From the NCBI GenBank assembly GCA_020638735.1, contig JACKHZ010000029.1:1-6592 (forward strand): a stretch of 6,592 bases of DNA, written 5' to 3'. Positions 6,246 to 6,592 of this stretch are shown piece by piece. The translations under genes and the position numbers were made by a program. The first letter of the stretch is position 1. The number at the start of each line of letters is the position of its first letter. This DNA is from Planctomycetota bacterium. Lineage in GTDB: Bacteria; Planctomycetota; UBA1135; UBA2386. Below the pieces are notes generated by a model. The model worked only from the letters and a program-made list of their open reading frames with translations, made no database searches and was not told the DNA's origin.

Positions 6246-6592
6246 GTGCCGCGAAAGTGCTTGTTGCTCGGTCTGCTGTTGCTCGCGCTGGGGACGGCGC
6301 TGGGTCTGGCGCTGCAATGGCCGCCCAGCACCCCACAACGGCCCGCACCGCCACCCGCTGGCGGCGCGCAGGGCGGCGCGGACGCAGCCGACGGGGACTT
6401 CCACCGGGGCGAAACGACGCCGGGGCCCTCGGCGACGAACGACGGGACCGCGACCGTGCGGCTGGCGATGCCCGACGAGGCGCAGGCCGCGGCTTCGCGT
6501 ACGCTCGAGGTCCGGGTCGTGGCGCGGCGACCGGACGGCGGCATCGTGAGGGTGCCGGTCGTCGACGTCGCGCTCGAGGTCGACCAGGACAG
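6246..6592 (+). CDS. Membrane-anchored or exported protein of unknown function, N-terminal part only (runs off right edge)
   Basis: I do not recognise this protein. From GTG at 6246 the frame is open for 115 codons to the window edge. Residues 2-5 include Arg3 and Lys4, followed by an uninterrupted hydrophobic segment at 6-23, rich in Leu, Gly and Ala. This is a signal anchor or a signal peptide. A Pro/Ala/Gly-rich linker follows (about 26-68), of the type that spans from the membrane to a periplasmic or outer domain. From about residue 69 the sequence alternates hydrophobic and polar residues (for example Leu-Glu-Val-Arg-Val-Val, 87-92), suggesting the start of a beta-sandwich domain, which is inference only. 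The GTG start is chosen because it directly precedes the charged and hydrophobic N-terminus and has AGAG upstream at 6234-6237. It lies on the same strand as the kinase, 97 bases downstream, so it could be co-transcribed or separately regulated. Confidence 0.65.
   Translation, partial: MPRKCLLLGLLLLALGTALGLALQWPPSTPQRPAPPPAGGAQGGADAADGDFHRGETTPGPSATNDGTATVRLAMPDEAQAAASRTLEVRVVARRPDGGIVRVPVVDVALEVDQD

Noticed and set aside
3673..6549. A 958-codon plus-strand open frame overlapping the kinase and the right-edge gene
   Set aside because: The product is Arg/Ala/Pro-rich filler from the shifted frame of the kinase gene. It has no domain and crosses the real kinase stop and the next gene's start.

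Overview
The window is very GC-rich with strong G/C bias at third codon positions, so open frames run on both strands and most of them are spurious. Gene content (a bacterial cysteinyl-tRNA synthetase and a large Hanks-type kinase fused to an ATPase-like module and a helical-repeat tail) suggests a high-GC bacterium with many eukaryote-like kinases, such as Planctomycetota, Myxococcota or a related group. The phylum cannot be fixed from sequence alone. I saw no tRNA, rRNA, CRISPR array, insertion sequence or other mobile-element signature.

Layout, left to right. Positions 1-368 (minus) hold the 5' part of a gene for an exported protein of unknown function; it runs off the left edge. A gap of about 100 bases follows, with a small hairpin just after the next gene's stop. 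Positions 469-1227 (minus) encode a 252-residue zinc-ribbon protein that I place in the DUF2310 family by its conserved C-terminal half. Its GTG start overlaps by four bases the stop of cysS (1224-2663, minus), so the two form a translationally coupled pair. A 65-base divergent spacer (2664-2728) separates cysS from the main gene.

Positions 2729-6148 (plus) encode a 1139-residue cytosolic protein. It has an intact serine/threonine kinase domain, then a COG3899/STAND-like ATPase domain whose nucleotide site looks broken (Walker A Lys and Ser/Thr both replaced by Arg, second Walker B acid replaced by His), then a TPR-like helical tail. The 97-base gap after it contains two neighbouring perfect-stem inverted repeats. 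A further plus-strand gene, starting with GTG at 6246 and running off the right edge, encodes a membrane-anchored or exported protein with a Pro/Ala/Gly-rich linker.

How the genes work together: cysS and the DUF2310 gene are probably one transcript. The kinase is transcribed divergently and may be monocistronic or read through into the membrane-protein gene; its signal and substrates are not visible here. The most unusual item is the kinase, which joins an apparently active catalytic domain to a probable pseudo-ATPase, and whose activation segment carries a Gly/Ser-rich insertion without threonine.
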